From Thermobifida alba (GTDB taxonomy: Bacteria > Actinomycetota > Actinomycetes > Streptosporangiales > Streptosporangiaceae), in assembly GCF_023208015.1 (NCBI RefSeq), contig NZ_CP051627.1:4839257-4903256 (forward strand): a stretch of 64,000 bases of DNA, read 5' to 3'. Below, in pieces: positions 18,139 through 27,710 of the stretch. Each line of letters starts with the position of its first letter. Position 1 is the stretch's first letter. The notes beneath the pieces are model-generated. The model ran no database searches, was not told where the DNA came from, and saw only the letters and a program-made list of their open reading frames with translations. Both the position numbers and the translations under genes were made by a program.

Positions 18139-20891
18139 CCGCCCCCGCCACAACCGCCCCGCCCGTCACCGTCGACGCGGTCCGCGGCGCGCTGCGGCGC
18201 GCCCTGGCCCGCCAGGAACGGCGCGCCGAACGCGGCCACGCCTCGGCGGCGGCCCGCGCGGTCGCGCTGCGCGCCGCCCCCGAATGGTCCGGACCCGACG
18301 AGATCACCGTCGAGCACCGGGGCCGCACGGTCCGCGCCCGCGTCGCCCCCGCCCCCACCGTGCTCGCCGTCCTCGCCGAACTGGGCCGCCCCCGCGACGC
18401 CGAATACCTGGTGCTGCTCACCCCGTGCACCACCAGGGACCTCGGCGACTCCCTGCTGTCCCGGATCGTCGGACACGAGGTCACCGCCGTCAACAGCTGG
18501 GAGCTGCTCGCCGACGAGTTCGGGCTGCGCATGCTCGACCCGCGCCTGCACTCCCGCGAGCTGGCGTGGCTCGCCAACGCCCTCTACGACGTCGGCACCG
18601 GAGCCGAGTGGCGCCGGGGCACCACCGTCCTCAAACTCGACGACGCCCTGCACCGGGTGGCCGCCGTCCGCTTCGGCCACCACGCCGCCGACCGGCTCGA
18701 CGCCGCCGCCCTCCTCGACTGGACCAGGGACCCCGTCCGCGTCACCCGCTTCACCACCCTGCCCGCGGAAGAGCGCGACGGGCTGCGCCGCGCCCTGGAG
18801 GAGCACGTCGGCGCGGTCGCCCGGGTCGTGTTCCGCCTCCTCGACCGGCAGCAGGTCTACGACGCGCTGCCGGTCGGACTGGTCCTGCGGGAACTGCTCG
18901 ACGCCGACACCGCCGGCCTGCCCGGCATGGCGGAGGCACGCATCCGCGTCGAGGAACGCTTCCTCGGCGCACCCCCGCCCAGCGTCGACGACCTGCGGCG
19001 GTTCGCCGACAGCTGCGAGGCCGCCCTGCTGCGTCTGATGGACGGCGCCGAACACGACGCCGCCATCGGCGCCAGCGCGCGCGCCGAGGAGATCCTCGCC
19101 GCCGTCGGCGCGGACGCGGCCGCCGAGAACAGCCGCGTCCTGGCCACCGGGCTCCAGGCCCGCCTCGCCGCGCTCGGCGCGCAGATCAGCCTCCTGGTCC
19201 GCCCCGACGCGCCCGACCCCGACCCCCACGACCTCGCCCCCGTCGAGGAGGCGTTCGCCCGGCTCCGGGACCACCGGCGCTGCGACCCCACCGCACCGGA
19301 GTTCACCGGCGCGCTCAACGCCGTGCGCCTGCTGCGCTGGCTCGCCTCCGAGCAGCCGCCCCGCAACACCGTCGCCGACGGGGTCGCGGCACACCTCGCC
19401 GACACCGCCTGGGTGGACCGCGCCGCCAGCACCCTGCACACCACCCACACCGACAGCCCCGCGCTCGGCGCGGCCTACCGCCAGTTGTACGCGCGCGTCC
19501 GCGACCGGCGCGCCGCCGTCGACGAGACGTTCGCCCGCCGGGTCGCCGCGTGGACCGAGGTGTCGTCGCACACCGACCACCTGCTGCTCGCCGAGAACCT
19601 GCTGCACCGCGTCGCCCTGCCGGTGGCGAAGAAACGCGCCCCGCTGATCGTGGTGCTCGACGGGATGAGCGCCGAGGTCGCCGTGCAGCTCGCCGAGGAG
19701 ATCACCGCGGACGGGCAGCTTCTCGAAGCCGCCCGCAGTGAACGCGGACGCGAGGGCGCGCTGGCCACCCTGCCGTCCATCACCACCTGCTCGCGGACCT
19801 CGCTGCTGTGCGGCGCCCTCACCACCGGCGGCCAGAGCGAGGAACGTGCCGGGTTCGCCGCGCTGTGGCGGCAGGCGTCGTGGGGAGGGCGGCCCAGCAC
19901 CCTGCTCTACCAGCGGGACCTCGCCGCCGGCGCCGGGGACCGGCTGCCCACCGAGGTCTACGAGGCCATCGGCGACCCCGAGCGGGTCGTCGCCGCCGTC
20001 CTCAACATCGTCGACGACTCCCTGGCCAAGGGCCGCGAAAGCGACACCGCCGCCTGGCGGACCAGCCGCATCGGCAAACTCCCCGCGCTGCTGGACGCCG
20101 CCAAACGCGCCGGACGACCCGTCATCCTCACCTCCGACCACGGCCACGTGTGGGACCGCGACGAGAACCGCAGAACCGGCGACGGCGAAGCCGCCCGCTA
20201 CCGCACCGGAACCCCCGGCGACCGGGAACTGCTCGTCACCGGCGACCGGGTGCTCGCCGGAGGCGGCAGCATCGTCGTGCCCTGGGACGAACGGATCCGC
20301 TACACCTCCCGCCGGGCCGGCTACCACGGCGGCATCTCCACCGCGGAGATGGTCATCCCCGTGCTCGTGTTCGTCCCCGACCGGAGCCTCATCCCCTCCG
20401 AGTGGCACCGGCATCCACTGCGCCCCACCCAGCACGAACCCGCCTGGTGGAACCGGGAACTGGCCGCACCCACCCGGCACGCCCCCGCCGGCCCGCCCCG
20501 GCCCGCCGCCCGGAAGGGGCGCCCGCAGGCCGTCCAGGACGACGCGCTGTTCGCCCCCGAAGAAGCCGTCCGCACCCTGGGCCGGCGCGTCGTGGACTCC
20601 TCGGTCTTCACCGAAATCCACGGCCAGGCGCCGCGCAGCCCCGCCAAGGAGGAGATCGCGGCCGTCATCGACACGCTCGCCGCGGTCGGCGGCGACCGGC
20701 CCCGCCTGCCCGTCGAACGGGTCGCCAAAGAAGCGGGCAAGGAACCGTTCCGCGCGGTGCGGTTCCTGAAGATGGTCGCGAAGGTACTGAACGTGGAAAT
20801 GTTCCCGGTACTCGTGCTCACCGACGCCGACCGCGCCGTGGAACTCAACATCCCCCTGCTCAAGGAGCAGTTCCCGGAAGGGGCGTCCTAG
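18135..20891 (+). CDS. pglZ: BREX phosphatase-like protein PglZ
   Basis: A 918-residue protein starting at GTG 18135 inside the end of pglY. Residues about 490-800 carry the alkaline-phosphatase-superfamily PglZ domain: IVVLDGMSAE near 505 for the nucleophile strand and TSDHGHVWDRD near 667 for metal ligands. The N-terminal half is Arg/Ala-rich and helical. The C-terminal 150 residues include a proline-rich linker and a helical domain. PglZ is the signature gene of BREX systems and is required for phage resistance. Its direct substrate is unsettled. brxD begins immediately at the next base after the stop (TAG then GTG), so the gene lies within one transcript from pglY to brxHI. Confidence 0.92.
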   Translation: MTAPATTAPPVTVDAVRGALRRALARQERRAERGHASAAARAVALRAAPEWSGPDEITVEHRGRTVRARVAPAPTVLAVLAELGRPRDAEYLVLLTPCTTRDLGDSLLSRIVGHEVTAVNSWELLADEFGLRMLDPRLHSRELAWLANALYDVGTGAEWRRGTTVLKLDDALHRVAAVRFGHHAADRLDAAALLDWTRDPVRVTRFTTLPAEERDGLRRALEEHVGAVARVVFRLLDRQQVYDALPVGLVLRELLDADTAGLPGMAEARIRVEERFLGAPPPSVDDLRRFADSCEAALLRLMDGAEHDAAIGASARAEEILAAVGADAAAENSRVLATGLQARLAALGAQISLLVRPDAPDPDPHDLAPVEEAFARLRDHRRCDPTAPEFTGALNAVRLLRWLASEQPPRNTVADGVAAHLADTAWVDRAASTLHTTHTDSPALGAAYRQLYARVRDRRAAVDETFARRVAAWTEVSSHTDHLLLAENLLHRVALPVAKKRAPLIVVLDGMSAEVAVQLAEEITADGQLLEAARSERGREGALATLPSITTCSRTSLLCGALTTGGQSEERAGFAALWRQASWGGRPSTLLYQRDLAAGAGDRLPTEVYEAIGDPERVVAAVLNIVDDSLAKGRESDTAAWRTSRIGKLPALLDAAKRAGRPVILTSDHGHVWDRDENRRTGDGEAARYRTGTPGDRELLVTGDRVLAGGGSIVVPWDERIRYTSRRAGYHGGISTAEMVIPVLVFVPDRSLIPSEWHRHPLRPTQHEPAWWNRELAAPTRHAPAGPPRPAARKGRPQAVQDDALFAPEEAVRTLGRRVVDSSVFTEIHGQAPRSPAKEEIAAVIDTLAAVGGDRPRLPVERVAKEAGKEPFRAVRFLKMVAKVLNVEMFPVLVLTDADRAVELNIPLLKEQFPEGAS

Positions 20892-22229
20892 GTGAACGCC
20901 GTCAGCGCCGCCCGCCGCCGCGAGGTCCTCGACGCACTGCGCCGCGGCACCGTGCCGCAGTCCGGTCTCGACCTGTTCGCGGTCGGCCTCGACCGCTTCG
21001 AGACCGTCCTCGACGGCGAACTCGCGGCGGTGGCCGCGGGCAGCGCCGGATTCAAGGCGGTGCGCGGCGAGTACGGGGCCGGCAAGACGTTCTTCTCCCG
21101 CTGGCTCGCCGAACGCGCCAAACGCGCCGGGTTCGCCGTCACCGAGATCCAGGTCTCCGAGACCGAGACCCCCCTGCACCGGCTGGAAGCCGTCTACCGG
21201 CGGCTCACCGAACGCCTCGCCACCGCCACCCAGCCGCCCAGCGCCCTGCGGGAGATCATCGACAACTGGGTCTACACCCTCGAAGAGGACGTCCTCGACC
21301 GGGGCACGGTGCCCACCGGCGCCGACGGCCCCGACGAGCAGGCCCTGACCGCCGAGGTCGCCGCCCTCCTGGAGCAGCGGCTCGCCGCCGTGGCGCGCAG
21401 CAGCCCCGGGTTCGCGCTGGCGCTGCGCGGCTACCACCGCGCCCAGTCCGAAGGCGAGAAAGCGACCGCCGACGCGCTGGTCGCCTGGCTCGGCGGACAG
21501 CCCAACGTGGCGGCCGCCGCGAAACGCTACGCAGGAATCAAGGGCGACCTCGACCACTTCGGCGCACTCGCCGCCCTCCAGGGCCTGCTGACCCTGCTGC
21601 GCGACTGCGGCCACCCCGGGCTGCTCGTCGTCCTCGACGAACTGGAAACCCTGCAACGGGCCCGCTCCGACACCCGCGACAAGGCCCTCAACGCGCTGCG
21701 GCAGCTCCTCGACGAGATCGCCGCCGGACGCTTCCCCGGCCTGTACCTCGTCATCACCGGCACGCCCGCCTTCTACGACGGGCCGCAGGGCGTGCAGCGC
21801 CTCGCCCCGCTCGCGCAGCGCCTCGCCACCGACTTCATGGCCGACCCGCGCCACGACAACCTGCGGGCCGCGCAGATCCGCCTGCCCGGCTTCGACCTGC
21901 ACCGCCTGCACCGGCTCGGCACCGCCGTGCGCGACCTCTACGCCGCCGGCGCCGAGCAGCCCGACCGGGTGCGCGACCGCGTCGACGACGCCTACGTGCG
22001 CGACCTCGCCGAAGCCGTCGCCGGGGAGCTCGGCGGCCGGATCGGCGTGGCGCCCCGCCTGTTCCTGCGCAAACTCGTCGACGTCAGCGACCGGGTCAAC
22101 GACATCGCCGACTTCGACCCCCGCGTCCACTACCGGCTCACCGTGCGCGCGGGCGACCTCACCGACACCGAACGCAACGCCTGGACCCGGCGCGCCTCCT
22201 CCGCCGACGAGGTGGAACTCGACCTGTGA
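20892..22229 (+). CDS. brxD: BREX ATP-binding protein BrxD
   Basis: A 445-residue P-loop ATPase matching BrxD, an accessory ATPase of type 2 BREX. Walker A GEYGAGKTFF lies near residues 58-67 and Walker B LLVVLDELETL near 246-256. The rest is an AAA-type helical domain of normal length. The GTG start follows the pglZ stop with no gap, and the stop overlaps the brxHI GTG start by 4 bp (GTGA). Such tight coupling suggests fixed stoichiometry with the helicase. BrxD and BrxHI usually occur as a pair at the end of type 2 operons, exactly as here. Their precise mechanism in DNA processing or phage sensing is not known. Confidence 0.88.
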   Translation: MNAVSAARRREVLDALRRGTVPQSGLDLFAVGLDRFETVLDGELAAVAAGSAGFKAVRGEYGAGKTFFSRWLAERAKRAGFAVTEIQVSETETPLHRLEAVYRRLTERLATATQPPSALREIIDNWVYTLEEDVLDRGTVPTGADGPDEQALTAEVAALLEQRLAAVARSSPGFALALRGYHRAQSEGEKATADALVAWLGGQPNVAAAAKRYAGIKGDLDHFGALAALQGLLTLLRDCGHPGLLVVLDELETLQRARSDTRDKALNALRQLLDEIAAGRFPGLYLVITGTPAFYDGPQGVQRLAPLAQRLATDFMADPRHDNLRAAQIRLPGFDLHRLHRLGTAVRDLYAAGAEQPDRVRDRVDDAYVRDLAEAVAGELGGRIGVAPRLFLRKLVDVSDRVNDIADFDPRVHYRLTVRAGDLTDTERNAWTRRASSADEVELDL

Positions 22230-24361
22230 CCGCGGCCAGCAGCCTCGACCTGCTCCACCCCACCCTCACCCACCACGTCGTCAACACGCTGGGCTGGCCC
22301 GCGCTGCGCCCCCTGCAACGCGAGGCGCTCGCGCCGCTCACCGCCGGGGAGGACGCGGTGCTGCTCGCGCCCACCGCCGGCGGCAAAACCGAGGCGGCGC
22401 TCTTCCCGCTGCTCACCGCGATGGCCCGCGACGGCTGGGACGGCGTGTCGCTGCTGTACGTGTGCCCGCTGAAAGCCCTGCTCAACAACCTGCTGCCGCG
22501 TGTGCAGAGCTACGCCGGGTGGCTGGGCCGCACCGCCGCCCTGTGGCACGGCGACGTCACCGCGGCCGCCCGCCGACGCATCCTACGCGACCGCCCCGAC
22601 GTCCTGCTCACCACGCCCGAGTCGCTGGAGGCGATGCTGGTGAGCACCAAGGTCGACCACCGCGCCTTCCTCGGCGGGGTGCGCGCCGTCGTCGTCGACG
22701 AGGTGCACGCGTTCGCGTCCGACGACCGCGGCTGGCACCTGCTCGCCGTCCTGGAGCGCCTCACCCGGCTGTGCGGGCGGCCCGTGCAGCGCGTGGGGCT
22801 GTCCGCCACCGTCGGCAACCCCCGCGACCTGCTCACCTGGCTGCAGGGCAGCGGCGCCGGGACACGCCCCGGCCGGGTGGTCGCCCCCGGGGTGCGGCCG
22901 CCCACCGCCCCACCGCCGGACCAGGGCCCGCCGCCCGGGGAGGTGGAACTCGACTACGTGGGCTCCCCCGAGAACGCCGCCACCGTCATCGCGGCCCTGC
23001 ACCGCGGGGAGAAGCGGCTGGTGTTCTGCGACTCGCGGCAACTCGTGGAACGCATCGGCGCGGCCCTGCGCGCCAGGGGCACCACCGTGTTCCTGTCGCA
23101 CGCCTCCCTGTCCGTCGACGAACGCCGCCGCGCCGAGCAGGCGTTCGCCGAGGCCCGCGACTGCGTCATCGTCGCCACCTCCACCCTGGAGCTCGGCATC
23201 GACGTCGGCGACCTGGACCGGGTCGTCCAGGTCAACGCGCCCGGCACGGTCGCCTCCTTCCTGCAGCGCATCGGCCGCACCGGCCGCCGCGCCGACACCA
23301 CCCGCAACTGCCTGTTCCTCGCGCTCCACGAACCCGGACTGCTGGGCGCCGCCGGACTGCTGCGCCTGTGGGGGCGGCACTGGGTGGAACCCGTGCACCC
23401 CACCCCGGAGCCCCGGCACATCGTCGCCCAGCAGCTGCTGGCGCTGTGCCTGCAGGAGTCGCAGGTCGGCGAGCGGCTGTGGGCGGAGTGGTGGGACGGC
23501 CTGGAACCGTTCGGCCACGGCGAACCGGTCCTCGCCCACCTGCTGCGCGAGGGCTTCCTCACCCGCGACGGCGGCATGCTCCTGGTCGGCCCCGAGGCGG
23601 AGCGCCGGTTCGGGCGGCGGCACTTCGCCGAACTCACCGGGGTGTTCACCGCGCCCCCGGAGTTCACGGTGCTGCACGGCCGCACCGAGATCGGCCGCAC
23701 CAACCCGGCGCTGCTCGCGGCGGCCGAACCGGGGGAGGGGCCGCGCAGGCTGCTGCTGGCGGGCCGCAGTTGGGCGGTGACCTGGGTGGACTGGAAGCGG
23801 CGGCGCTGCTTCGTGGACCCGGTCGACGACGGCGGCGGGAGCGCGCGCTGGGACGCCGCGGGCCACACCGGCTGGTCGTTCGAACTGGCCCGGGCGGTGC
23901 GCGAGGTGCTGCTGGGCGCCGACCCGCCGGTGAAGCTGACCCGGCGCGCCGCCGACGCCCTGGCCAAGGCCCGCGACCGGCACGCCGACCACGTCCACGC
24001 CGACGGCACCGTCGTCACCCGCGGCGGCGGCGGCGTGCGCTGGTGGACGTGGGCGGGCACGCGCGCCAACCTCACCCTGCGCGCCACCCTCACCGGACTC
24101 GTCGACCCCGCCCAGCGGGTCGGCGACACCGGTCTGCGGCTGTGCGGCGACACCGACCCGGCCCGCTGGCGGGCGGTCCGGGAGGCCGCGGTCGACCGGG
24201 TCGCGTTGCCGCAGGTGGACGACAGGGCCCTGGAGGGGTTGAAGTTCACCGCCGCGCTCCCGCGCCACCTCGCCGAACGCACTCTCGCGGCCCGGTTGGC
24301 CGACGTGGCGGGGGCGCGGGCGGTGCTGGCGGAGCCGACCCGGTTCGTGGTGGGGGAGTGA
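22226..24361 (+). CDS. brxHI: BREX Lhr-like helicase BrxHI
   Basis: A 711-residue superfamily 2 helicase of the Lhr-like class. Motifs in order: APTAGGKTEA (Walker A, near residue 48), TTPESLE, VVDEVHAF (motif II, near 157), LSATVGNP (motif III, near 192), ATSTLELGIDVGDLD, and QRIGRTGR (motif VI, near 346). The C-terminal half resembles the Lhr winged-helix region, with the WDW-containing domain near residue 515. It is much shorter than full Lhr, as expected for BrxHI. The GTG start overlaps the brxD stop. It ends the pglY-pglZ-brxD-brxHI operon. A short GGGCGG/CCGCCC palindrome just after the stop could form a weak hairpin. The helicase probably remodels phage or host DNA during BREX action. 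Confidence 0.9.
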   Translation: MTAASSLDLLHPTLTHHVVNTLGWPALRPLQREALAPLTAGEDAVLLAPTAGGKTEAALFPLLTAMARDGWDGVSLLYVCPLKALLNNLLPRVQSYAGWLGRTAALWHGDVTAAARRRILRDRPDVLLTTPESLEAMLVSTKVDHRAFLGGVRAVVVDEVHAFASDDRGWHLLAVLERLTRLCGRPVQRVGLSATVGNPRDLLTWLQGSGAGTRPGRVVAPGVRPPTAPPPDQGPPPGEVELDYVGSPENAATVIAALHRGEKRLVFCDSRQLVERIGAALRARGTTVFLSHASLSVDERRRAEQAFAEARDCVIVATSTLELGIDVGDLDRVVQVNAPGTVASFLQRIGRTGRRADTTRNCLFLALHEPGLLGAAGLLRLWGRHWVEPVHPTPEPRHIVAQQLLALCLQESQVGERLWAEWWDGLEPFGHGEPVLAHLLREGFLTRDGGMLLVGPEAERRFGRRHFAELTGVFTAPPEFTVLHGRTEIGRTNPALLAAAEPGEGPRRLLLAGRSWAVTWVDWKRRRCFVDPVDDGGGSARWDAAGHTGWSFELARAVREVLLGADPPVKLTRRAADALAKARDRHADHVHADGTVVTRGGGGVRWWTWAGTRANLTLRATLTGLVDPAQRVGDTGLRLCGDTDPARWRAVREAAVDRVALPQVDDRALEGLKFTAALPRHLAERTLAARLADVAGARAVLAEPTRFVVGE

Positions 24362-24819
24362 ACCGGGCGGTCCGCCCGTGGCACCGCGGTCATGTCCCTG
24401 GAGCCATAATCGCGTGCCGAAATGGCACCAGAGCCATGGTGGACGGCTGCAGCGCGCGGCGCCCCGTGCCCCGGTCACCGACCCAGCAGACCGAAACACG
24501 AAGTTTCGGACTCCGAAATCAAAGAATCAGAACGGAATTATGTTCTGAAACTGCTGGGAGAAAATGATTTCCGATGCCAGCTCCAAGGGGTCGGGGGCGG
24601 GTGGCATCCCTCCGGGGGAAGCAGAAGTCAACAGACAAGAATGGAGAGACGAAGGGTATTCTGTGTTCGTGGAGAAACGGAGCGTCACCGGGATGTGCGT
24701 CCGTGTGAATGGGGGAGAAAGGACTCCAGGTCAAAGTTCTGGTCCGAGAAACCCTCGACCCGGCTCCGAAAGCATCTCAGTTGGTTCCTCCGTGTGTCGT
24801 TAGGTAAGGACGGAAGAGA
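24362..24819. other. Intergenic junction between BREX operon and IS5-like fragment
   Basis: About 460 bp without a convincing gene. It opens with a GGGCGG/CCGCCC palindrome that could help end BREX transcription. GC content falls from about 24480, where TTTCGGACTCCGAAA forms a near-perfect inverted repeat at about 24503-24518. The base shift fits an insertion or recombination boundary between the defence island and the lipid cluster. Confidence 0.45.
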
Positions 24820-25197
24820 ATGAGAGCACTCTCCGAGCAACTGGTCCCGGACTTCTTCTGGAACGCGGTCGAACCGCTGCTGCCGAGGCAGAAGCCCCGC
24901 CCCCAGGGAGGAGGACCCAGGCGGGCCGACAACAGGAAGGTCCTCACCGCCGTGGTCTTCGTCGTCTCCAGCGGGTGCGGCTGGCAGGAGCTCCCCGGGG
25001 TTTTCGGTGTCTCCCCCTCCACCGCTCACCGGCGCTTCAGGGAGTGGGCCGAGGCGGGGATCTGCACCTCCCTGGAGCGCCGGACCGAGGAGCTCGACCT
25101 GGCCCCGCACGAAAGGGAATGGATCAGGACCGTCCTCGACCTGGCGTACCAGCGCTCTGAGAGGGTCCCGGCCGCAAGCGCCGCACGGAGCAGCTGA
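24820..25197 (+). mobile_element. IS5-like transposase N-terminal fragment (125 residues)
   Basis: A 125-residue frame from ATG 24820. Residues 1-95 match the N-terminal helix-turn-helix domain of IS5/IS402-like transposases (VEPLLP..., VLTAVVFVVSSGCGWQELP, TAHRRFREWAE). The DDE catalytic domain is absent, and the frame ends in about 25 unrelated residues. The DNA after the stop does not continue the transposase in another frame that I can see. No terminal inverted repeats are evident. It is most likely the remnant of an element at the boundary between the BREX operon and the biosynthetic cluster. A retained small DNA-binding protein is possible, because the frame is intact and well started. 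Confidence 0.7.
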
Positions 25198-25275
25198 CCC
25201 CGGAACGCAAGCCGCCTCGGTCACACGAGAAAACCGGTGTCACACCTTTCACAGTAGAAGAAACACGTTGTTCTT

Positions 25276-25362
25276 GTTCATTATTGAACCAATGTCTCCT
25301 ACTGAGATGAAACAGAACTCCAAGAGATAGAGAGCAGGGCGGCGAGCGCTTATTTTCATCTC
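25276..25362. promoter_or_regulatory. AT-rich upstream region of the MMPL operon with two inverted repeats
   Basis: The 260-bp gap before the MMPL gene is far lower in GC than the coding DNA. It contains GTTCA-ttat-TGAAC at 25276-25289 and a wider 9-bp repeat, GAGATGAAA at 25304-25312 and TTTCATCTC at 25354-25362. Both could be operators or RNA hairpins controlling the cluster. No regulator gene was seen within the cluster. Confidence 0.35.
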
Positions 25363-25458
25363 TTGTGCCGGTCTGAAGCTCCTGGTACTTTCCCCACGTG
25401 TCCTGCTGGACGGGCCTGTGTCTCCGTCCTACATCCCAAGGGGAATGGTGATGACGGC

Positions 25459-27669
25459 GTGAAATCGAGCCGCCTTTATCGTCTGGGTCGCTATTGTGCT
25501 GAGCACGTCTGGACGGTTTTCCTCGTCTGGGCCCTTGTCATAGGAGGCTCGTTCACGCTTTTCACCTTCTACGGGGGCCAGACCAGTGACACGATCTCGG
25601 TGCCCGGGTCGGAAGCCGAAGAAGCCCGTGAACGCCTCGGCGAACACTACCCCGAGCTGTCCGGGGCCACCGCCCAGGTCGTGTTCCACGTCGACGAGGG
25701 AACCCTGGCCGAAGCGGAGCGGATGGCGGCGGTCGCCACCGCGCTCCAGCAGGTAGCCGACCTCGACAACGTCACCGGGGTCACTGATCCGTCCCAGTCC
25801 CCGCTGGCGGTCAGCGGCGACACCGCGACCGCCTACGCCGACGTCTTCTACGACGTCCCCGTAGGAGACATCGGCGCCGAAGGGTTCCAGGAGCTCAGCG
25901 ACGCCCTCGAACCGGCCCGGGACGCAGGAGTCGAAGCCTACGCGGGCGGGGAGCTCGGCTTCGCCACCAGCGGCGCCGAAACCGGGAAAGCCGAAATGGT
26001 CGGCCTTGGCGTGGCACTCGTCCTGCTCGTCGTCATCTTCGGCTCGCTGCTGGCCGCCGGGCTCCCCATCCTCACCGCGCTGTGCAGCGTCGGCGTCGTC
26101 ACCGCCCTCCTCCACGTCGCCGCGGTCCACTATGAGATCCCCGCGGAAGCACCGGACGTCGGCATGATGCTCGGACTGGGCATCGGCATCGACTACGCGC
26201 TCCTCGTCGTCAGCCGCTACCGGGAAGAACTGACCCGAGGGCACGACGTCCTCGACGCGGTGGGCAACGCCGTCACCACCTCCGGCCGCAACGTCATGTT
26301 CGCCGGACTCACCGTGATCATCGCGGTCGCCGGTCTCTACCTCAGCGGAATCCCCGCGATCACCGCGCTCGCCACCGTGTGCGCCTCGGTCGTCTGCGTC
26401 TCGGTCCTCGCCTCCATCACCCTGGTCCCGGCGGTGCTGGGACTCGGCGGGCACCGCTTCATGCCGCGGCGGTGGAAGGCCGCCGCCGCGGACACCACCG
26501 CACCGGAAGCGGGGCAGGACACCGCGTCCCGGTGGCGGCGGTGGGCCCTGCACGTCGCCGACCGCCCCTGGCGCTACCTTGCCCTGGGCACCCTCATCCT
26601 CGCCGCGCTGAGCGTGCCCGCGGCCAGCATGGAACTGAGCATGCCCGACTCCGGCAGCACCGCCGAAGGAACCGACGCCCGCAGCGCCTACGATCTGATC
26701 ACCGACGAACTCGGCCCCGGCCACAACGGACCGCTCACCGTTATGATCAGCGGCCCCGACCCGGAGCAGAACACCGCGCTCCTGCAGGACGTGACCCGGA
26801 TCCTGGAAGCGGACGCCTATACCGAAGCCGTCACCGACGCCCTGCCCTCCGCCGACGGTGAAGCCGTCGTCCTCCAGGCGATTCCCACGGTCTCGCCCGC
26901 CGACCCCGCCGTGACCGACATGATCGAACGGATCCGCGGCGAATTCGCCGGCCTCGACAGCGGCGAGGCGGACATCCTCGTCACCGGTCCCACCGCCGTC
27001 TACTCCGACCTGACCGAAGTACTGGAAGACGCCATCCCCGTCGTCGTCCTGGCCGTGGTCGGCTTCTCGATGCTCCTCCTGCTCGTCGTGTTCCGCTCCA
27101 TCGGTATCGCCGTGACCGCCGCCGTCTTCAACCTGCTCGGCATCGGAGCGTCCTTCGGAGCCCTCGTCATCGTGTTCCAGTGGGGGTGGGGACTGTCCCT
27201 GTTCGGTCTGGACGAGACGCAGGCGATCGCCTCGTTCGTGCCGATCGTGCTGTTCGCCATCGTGTTCGGCCTGAGCATGGACTACGAGGTCTTCCTCATG
27301 GGAAGGGTCCGTGAGGAGTACGTCCGGACCGGCGACAACCGCCAGGCCCTCGCCAACGGGATGTCCCAGACCGCCCGCGTCATCACCTCGGCCGCGCTCA
27401 TCATGGTCAGCGTGTTCCTCGGCTTCGCCTTCGCCCAGGAGCCGCTGCTGAAGATGCTCGGCCTGGGACTCGCGGTTGCCGTCGCGGTGGACGCCACCGT
27501 GGTGCGGATGCTCATCATCCCCGCCGCGTTCGCCGCCCTGGGCAAGGCCAACTGGTGGATGCCCCGCTGGCTGGACCGCCTCATCCCCCACTTCGACCCG
27601 CATGGCCCCGCGGAGAAGGCCGAGCCGCCGACAGCCGCGGTGCAGAAGGCCGAGCAGGCCACGGGCTGA
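25459..27669 (+). CDS. MMPL/RND-family transporter, probable lipid exporter of the cluster
   Basis: A 736-residue membrane protein with the MMPL layout: N-terminal transmembrane helix (about 18-38), extracytoplasmic domain, a five-helix bundle (about 175-350), a cytoplasmic loop, then the same plan repeated (helix near 380, loop, helix bundle about 520-690). The pattern LGLGIGIDYALLVVSRYREE near residue 240 and FGLSMDYEVFLMGRVREEY near 605 are the paired proton-relay motifs (GxxxDY) of the family. I chose GTG 25459 because residues from it begin the usual basic N-terminus. An upstream in-frame ATG would add 32 residues of non-coding character. It starts the cluster and probably exports its lipid product by proton-motive force. 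Confidence 0.85.
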   Translation: MKSSRLYRLGRYCAEHVWTVFLVWALVIGGSFTLFTFYGGQTSDTISVPGSEAEEARERLGEHYPELSGATAQVVFHVDEGTLAEAERMAAVATALQQVADLDNVTGVTDPSQSPLAVSGDTATAYADVFYDVPVGDIGAEGFQELSDALEPARDAGVEAYAGGELGFATSGAETGKAEMVGLGVALVLLVVIFGSLLAAGLPILTALCSVGVVTALLHVAAVHYEIPAEAPDVGMMLGLGIGIDYALLVVSRYREELTRGHDVLDAVGNAVTTSGRNVMFAGLTVIIAVAGLYLSGIPAITALATVCASVVCVSVLASITLVPAVLGLGGHRFMPRRWKAAAADTTAPEAGQDTASRWRRWALHVADRPWRYLALGTLILAALSVPAASMELSMPDSGSTAEGTDARSAYDLITDELGPGHNGPLTVMISGPDPEQNTALLQDVTRILEADAYTEAVTDALPSADGEAVVLQAIPTVSPADPAVTDMIERIRGEFAGLDSGEADILVTGPTAVYSDLTEVLEDAIPVVVLAVVGFSMLLLLVVFRSIGIAVTAAVFNLLGIGASFGALVIVFQWGWGLSLFGLDETQAIASFVPIVLFAIVFGLSMDYEVFLMGRVREEYVRTGDNRQALANGMSQTARVITSAALIMVSVFLGFAFAQEPLLKMLGLGLAVAVAVDATVVRMLIIPAAFAALGKANWWMPRWLDRLIPHFDPHGPAEKAEPPTAAVQKAEQATG

Positions 27670-27710
27670 CCGGGAACAGGCCTTCCCCAGACTTGGAGAG
27701 CTGAAGAACG

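Noticed and set aside
14155..22130. Reverse-strand long frames opposite pglY and pglZ
   Set aside because: Antisense shadows of real genes whose motifs are on the plus strand.
24564..24803. Small 79-residue gene before the IS5-like fragment
   Set aside because: No coding codon bias and no recognisable domain.
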